Source: Erythrophleum ivorense (Eukaryota > Streptophyta > Magnoliopsida > Fabales > Fabaceae). From it: DNA of 64,000 nt. Location: contig JAIUCV010000001.1 of NCBI GenBank assembly GCA_026724425.1, forward strand, positions 18,706,556-18,770,555, given 5' to 3'. Position numbers and translations under genes: made by a program. Below are positions 58,229 to 64,000 of this stretch, in pieces; the stretch's first letter is position 1, and every line of letters starts with the position of its first letter. The notes beneath the pieces were generated by a model. The model made no database searches. It was not told where the DNA came from and saw nothing but the letters and a program-made list of their open reading frames with translations.

Positions 58229-60189
58229 TGTAACAAACATTGTTTTACAATCCATAAACTAAGAGGATTACTAAAGGAAGGCCCTTAAATTGATTAATTA
58301 AAGGTCCAATAAAATTAGAACAATAATCTTGATAATTAGAAATGGGAATACAAGGCTTAAGATACTTAAAAATCGGAGCCAAAAAAGTTAAATAAAAATT
58401 GATGAAAATGTAGTGGCATTTTCTGTAATTTAAGAAACTTTTAAAAAAGTCAAAGAAGGGATCTTTAAATGGGAAAATTAAGTTTCTTAGGGTTCTTAGA
58501 GGCCTTAAAAACTATAGGAACCCCTAGAATGATTAAAACTTCTTCGGTTTATATTTTAAAGTATTAGTTGATCAAAACTTTGATAGATTCATTCAGGAAG
58601 GTTTTAAATCCAATTCGGGTGAAGCCAAAGTCATTTTATGAATTAAAGGACCTAAATTTCATAATGGAAAAGATGGTTCTTGAAAAAGAGTTCAAATGAG
58701 CTCAAATGAAAAGAACAAAAAAAAAGGGTAAAGTGGGAATTTTGAAAAAGTGTCTTAAGCTAACCTAGCCTATATATATCACGCCACACTTCTCCCATCT
58801 ACCTTGACCAACTTTCAACTACTTTAAAACAGAACCCTAGGCTTCTTGAAGTGGTGCACCAAGAGGTAGGAAGAAAGGAAGAGAAAATCAAGCAAAAGGG
58901 TAAGAAAATCCATGGTTTTTCATGCTTCTTCCTTCATCAACCTTATTCTCCTCTTTTTCCTCCCTTTTCTTATGGTTTTGATGATTGATTTGAGGATGAT
59001 TCATGGCTATTTTAGTGAGAGGAGGAGAGAAATTAAAGGAGAGACAAGAAGCAAGTGATAGAGCTCTTGGAAAAACTTGAAATCAAGGTAACTTCCATGG
59101 CTTCTTTTGCTTTGTCTTCCTTGTTCTTCATGGGGGAAATTTTGGCCAACCTTAGACCACCAAAGGGGGGATGATTTCTAGTCTTAGCAAGGAAGAAACA
59201 ATGGTTTTAGAGTATAAGAAACAAGAATATGCAATTAGATTTAAAAGAAAAGCTTTATAATTCAAGTTGTATAACTTAGAGTTTTTGTTGCACCTATCCA
59301 ATTTTAAAGCTTTCTAAGGATAGTCTAACTTATATAAGAGTATGTATGAGATCTTAAGACATCTAAGAAGCATCACAAGTGCCAATTCCCTAAGAAAAAT
59401 CAAGCAAACTTCATGGGTCCATTATCTTGCTTATGTCTTGGCCAATCAAGGTTCAAGCACCTAGGGAGAGTTTTAATTAATTCTAAGGAGGCGAATGGCC
59501 TAAATATGATTAATAAACATCAAGGAAAGCATTGGTTTGAACTTAGAAACTATGGTTTGTGAGATGGAGGTTTAGGTTCCTTTTTAAGATATAAAGAAGG
59601 AACTTGAATCTAGACTCCTTAAATTAAAATTGTGATGACTCCAAGGAATCTAAATGAACTCAAGAGACTTAGATTAAATGAGAAATTGGAGCCAAGATCA
59701 TGAATCCTAGGGGTTACTTCATTATGCACTTATATAGAACCATAACCATGTCTTAGAACGGAATAAGCTTGCATAGAGTTTGTATAAGATTAGAACTTGT
59801 TCCAATGATGTAATTATGTCTCATTTGATGTGTCTAGGCTAAGTGAATCAAGCTCCACATAGTTTTGTGTGTGTGGCTAAGAAGGGGAAAGGAAAGACCA
59901 AGGAAAGAGATTGTGATTTTTGATTCAAGGTGGCTCTTTAACCTTTCTCACATGCATGTCTTGGATGTTTAGTTGTCATTGGATGCTTGTGTGTATATTT
60001 GAACCATGAGATATGTTTATAGCTTTTGATGAAATGCTATGGTACCATTATGCTTCTTGAAATATGTTTTGAATGCAAGATGGCTTGAATGGGTGAGGTT
60101 GTATCAAAAGTCTCTTAGAATGGGTGAGGAGATGCCAAAATTCCCTAAGAATTGGTGAGACAAAACCAAAAGTCTCAAGAAGGAATAAT
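58229..60189 (+). mobile_element. Plus-strand Gypsy LTR, interrupted at its right end
   Basis: It starts TGTAACAAACATTG. It carries TTCTTAGAGGCC near 58493, a TATA-like CCTATATATATC (58769-58780), a leader with splice-donor-like GG|GTAAG (GT at 58900-58901) and the CCAAAAGTCTC repeat block (60095-60180). A further LTR begins at 60190 within it. No coding frame. Confidence 0.75.
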
Positions 60190-61870
60190 TGTAACATCCG
60201 ATTCTCTGAAAATGAGAGAAAACATGAGAAACGTAACGTACAGTTTCTCTGTAAACGAACGAAACTCGCCGGATACAAAAGCAAGTTCCCCAAGATGATT
60301 TAGTTAAGGCCCTGAAAAATTTGGGAAGCATTCTAGACTCCTAAAAATGAGAATTCCAGGCTCAGACGGAAAGAAAAGTAGAGCTAGAATAAAGAAACAA
60401 TTTCTTATGAAAGGTTAACGAAACATAAGGGCATTTTTGTCATTTTGAGAAAATTTTAGAATTCACATAAGAGGGCTTTTTAAATGAAATTTTTGAGTTT
60501 TTCAGGGTTCTCAGAGGTCCTGAAAACCATAGGAAGCCCCAGGATAGTTAAAACCCTTCCGGTGGACGTTTTCCAATGTCAGTTGACCTAAACTTTGACT
60601 GATTCATTCGAAAAGGTTTTAGCTTCTATTTGAGTGATTCTAAAGGAACTTTATTTAATTAGGAAACTAAATTTTATGATGGAAAAGATGGTTCTTAAAA
60701 AAGAGTTAAAATGAGTCTAAACGGAGCAAACAAGCGCGTAGGGGCAAAATGATCATTTTGAAAAATTGTAAAAGAGGTTTCTTAAGTAAGATTACACCTC
60801 ATCACCTTCTCCTCCAAACTTCCATTTGCAGAAAAATGAGCAACAATGGCGTGACATTAAAAGGGGAGAGAGAGAAGTTTAAGCTTCCATTTAGGTAAGT
60901 AAACAGCCCTGTTTCATCCCGCGCCAATTAGGAAAGTTGTTCCTCTCTAAGAGCTCTCTAATGGTGGTTTTCTTTTCTTGAAAACTTGAAGACTAAGGTT
61001 TGACCTAAGCCAAAAAGGAACTCTTTTCAAGAAATCAATCCGTGGAAAATAATCTACAGGAAGAGAGCTCCATTTTAAGGTAAAACTTTACTTGAAACAC
61101 TTATAAAATCTTGTGTTTCTAAGCCATTTAAGCTTAGGTCTAGAGAGAGAAAGTGAGGAGGAGAGTTTTTCTTTATGTGTTCTTGATGGAACCAAAGGTT
61201 ATGGAGTGTGAGGATTAAGAATATACAACTAGAATTGAAAAGAGAGCTTTAGAATGCAAGTTATGGAAGTTAGGGTTTTGATTGCACCTTGAACTCTATG
61301 ATGAACCCTAGCCATATTTTATTATGTTTAAATGTTCATATGAGTTCCCATGACACCAAGAGAGCTTCCTACATGATTCTCTCATCAAAGGAAGCAACAA
61401 AACTCCATTGGTGCCTTATGGAAGCATAGTTTCGACCAAGGAAGGTTCATGCACCTAGGGAGTGTTTTAATTTCTTCCAAGCCTAGTTTTGCATCATGTA
61501 TGATGGGAGAATATGAGAGGAAGCCTTGGAAAAATTTTGGAAACCATAGATAGTGAGATGGCCTTATATGTTCCATAATATGGCTTAAAGAAGCAACACC
61601 TAGCTAGGCTTTTAGAATTAATTGTGTGATGACTCTAAGAGGTTTAAATGGAGTCAAAAATCATAAATAAATGGAGAGAATGGAGCCAAGATGATGCTTC
61701 CCAAAGGTTGCTTCATTAAGTGCATTATGGAACCATAAAAGAGCCTTATGAGTCACCTAGCTTTTCTAGTGACTGTGTGGCATTAGAATTTGATTCAAGA
61801 GTATAATTAACTTCCATATAATGTGTCTAGGCCAAGAGAAGTGATCTCCACCTTCTTGGGTGTGTGAGAT
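60190..61870 (+). mobile_element. Plus-strand Gypsy LTR nested in the previous one, truncated
   Basis: It begins TGTAACATCCGATTCTCTG at 60190, preceded by ATAAT (candidate target duplication). The start is homologous to the left-edge LTR (4407 and downward) and the rest to the Tekay LTR: TTCTCAGAGGTCC near 60508, leader with TTAG|GTAAGT (GT at 60895). It breaks off near 61870 within the GTGTGTGAG block, about half of the expected LTR length. Minus frames 60048-60293, 60104-60331 and 61385-61576 are shadows. Confidence 0.75.
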
Positions 61871-64000
61871 TAACATGACATATTCTTATCATATACATCA
61901 TGTTTCATTATTAAGGTATCTCATACATTCTCAAATTACAAAGTGACAACAAAATTCCTACTACATGGTTCTTAAACTCTATTACTTCTCATTTTCCTTT
62001 TCCTTGCTTAAGGAACCTAAAATGGTTAGTGGGAGAATCATGGGTGAGATTCTAAGGAGAATCTCAGTAGTCAATCTTAACCATATCAATGCATATAAGA
62101 ATGTCATGAAGAAATACAATGCATGTGGTGCAAATATATGACTCATAAGTATCATGTAACTCAAACATAACTTTTAGTATGAAAACTCATTTCTCATCAA
62201 ACCATGGCATCTAAACATACGGGTTAGGCTCAACTAAACTCATGTATTGGCCAAGGAAGAGCTATTACACTCAATTCCCTGTCATAGGGAGTTAAGGCTA
62301 AAAACATACAATGCCCGTGCATAAAACTCATTACAAAAACTATATCAAAGTATAACTCATGAATACATCAAGAAACTATACATACAAACATCTCAATTCA
62401 ATTAATCATTCAAATGTATGCAAAATTGGGAGATAAAGGTACCTTGTTAACTTAGAACTTTAACCTCTAATAACCCTCTTGAATCTTGTCTCTTCTTGGA
62501 TCCTCTTTGGCTTTACACCCATAAATAGGTGAATTTGGGTTAGCTTGGCCTACATATAGCAATTTGTAGTATAAAAGGAGTCATTAGGATCCAGATTAAC
62601 TTATAATACCACCATATAATCTTATTAGAACTCAAAATGCATTTTTGACTCATCTTTGATCTTTTTAGAGGCAACTCTTATATTCCACTTTCTAGGCTCC
62701 CAAATCTCACTTGCTATAAGCCACATAACTCTAATAAAACTCATTAGAACCATCATATATATGATTAAATAAGCCAAAAGTCTTCTTTCTCCTTTATGCC
62801 CATTTAAACTCTAAAATTTCATCTTTCAATTTAAGGCTCCTAAATTTAATCCAATGGTTTTATTAGTATTTATAATTCATATCTATACCATTTTTAATCT
62901 TAGAATTAATAAAAGAACTCCCTAGCTACTCCATCCCCCCCATGGCCAAACCTAGCACCCATATTGGCCTAATGGAAGTTTTTGTCATTTTCTTGGGAAT
63001 TTGATATACATAGAATATCCATGGCTTTTTTCTAGCTCAAATTTGATCTTAGGTAGCTTAAAACATCTTCTTCAAGTTTCATAACTTCCATAGTGCAAAT
63101 AGAACCCTAGATAGTTTAACTTGAGTTCTATGACTTCTTAATTAATTCCAATTGCATAATCTTATTCTACACCCTTCAAAACCCTTGTTTCTCTCAAGTT
63201 TTCATCAACCTAGAGTCTCCTTCTCACTCTTTCTCTCTAGGCAAAAATGTAGAGGAGCAAGAAACTCAAGGAATAGCAAGCTTTTTAATGCATGACATAC
63301 CTTGTTTGAAAACTTGTTCAATGGTGATTTCTTTACCATATTTGGTCATTCCAAACCTTTATTTTTTCTCAAGAGATCAGCCACCAAAGTCAACCCTTCA
63401 AGAAGTTGAAAGCACCATTAGAAAGAGCTTGAAGAGTAGAAGTTTGCTAACTACCAAAGCATAAAATTTAGCCTTTTTTCCTTACCTTATATGCCTTTCT
63501 TTCTCTTCTCTCTCTTCCCATTCTTCATCATGCCATGACTGCCTATTTTAGAGCTTGGAATGTTGATTTAAGAAAAAGAACTAGGTGGTATGCTATATAA
63601 TAAAGAGAAGGAAGATTTTTTAAACAATTTTAAAAATACCGATTACATCAATCCCAAAATTTTAACTGCTTTGTTTGAACTCATTTTAAATTCTTTTTGA
63701 AAATTATCCTTTCCATTATAAAAGTGAGACTCTCTAGTTTATTAAAAATATTTATTTTAAAATTTTTGGAATTTAAAACTATCCCAAAAAGTCTAGTCAA
63801 ATTTACAGTTAACCAATGCCTTAACTCATACATCAAAAGGATTTTAGCCATTCTGATGGTTCTTATGATTTTCAAGGCCTCTGAAAACCCTAATGATCTT
63901 AATTTTAGCATTTAAAAATGTTTTTAGTTTTTAAAATTTTATCTAAAATTACGATTTTGCCACTGTGATTTTAGTTTAATCTGTTTAGCCACTTTGGCTT
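61871..64000 (-). mobile_element. Minus-strand Gypsy LTR running off the right edge
   Basis: Oriented opposite to the LTR it abuts. In plus-strand order it shows complements of the family blocks (AGATTCTAAGGAGAATCTCAG at about 62050, TAGGGAGTTAAGGC at about 62285, TTTCAAGGCCTCTGAAAACCC near 63872). It resembles 7656-9067. Neither terminus is in the window. Frames at 61982-62164, 63681-63911 and 63697-63915 are shadows. Confidence 0.65.

Noticed and set aside
1..64000. tRNA, rRNA, CRISPR arrays, riboswitches or bacterial-type operons
   Set aside because: None seen; TGGTATCA motifs are retrotransposon primer sites, not tRNA genes, and the repeats are LTRs, microsatellites or MITEs.

Overview
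This window is plant nuclear DNA, most likely from a eudicot with a repeat-rich genome. It is AT-rich, full of Ty3/Gypsy and Ty1/Copia LTR retrotransposons primed by initiator Met-tRNA, and holds only one convincing host gene. I cannot name the species from the sequence.

Layout. 1-9067: stacked minus-strand LTR pieces. They include the 5' LTR and noncoding interior of an element running off the left edge (1-4407), an unrelated AT-rich repeat (4408-6918) and two older minus LTR fragments (6919-7655, 7656-9067). 9427-21614: a complete but dead Tekay/Del-type chromovirus of 12.2 kb, with 3.7-kb LTRs and a 5-bp target duplication (ACTTT). 23381-24499: an intronless F-box gene, the only intact host gene. 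24500-35741: mostly unique intergenic DNA with a TRIM-like miniature, a LINE 3' end, several MITE-like foldbacks and microsatellites. 35742-40529: a degenerate minus-strand Copia element with about 215-bp LTRs and target duplication CAATA. 40535-44721: gene-poor DNA including a CA/CAT-rich block and a decayed LTR end with a primer-binding site. 44722-64000: nested Gypsy LTRs.

The most unusual structure is in the last block. The 46796-56112 unit is one LTR retrotransposon inserted into an older LTR. Its outer ends (TGTAAC...GTTACA) and target duplication (TAGAG on both sides) are intact, but its whole core (most of one LTR, PPT, integrase, gag remnant, PBS, last 49 bp of the other LTR) lies in inverted orientation. 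Its right junction is a perfect 49-bp inverted repeat. The older LTR continues across the insertion, which supports one insertion followed by an internal inversion.

The coding genes of all the large elements are broken. In the Tekay element nearly every in-frame stop can be explained by a C-to-T (or G-to-A) transition, as expected from deamination of methylated cytosine. No tRNA, rRNA, CRISPR or bacterial-type feature was seen, and I found no obviously new biochemical system. The interest lies in element architecture. All identity estimates were made by eye.
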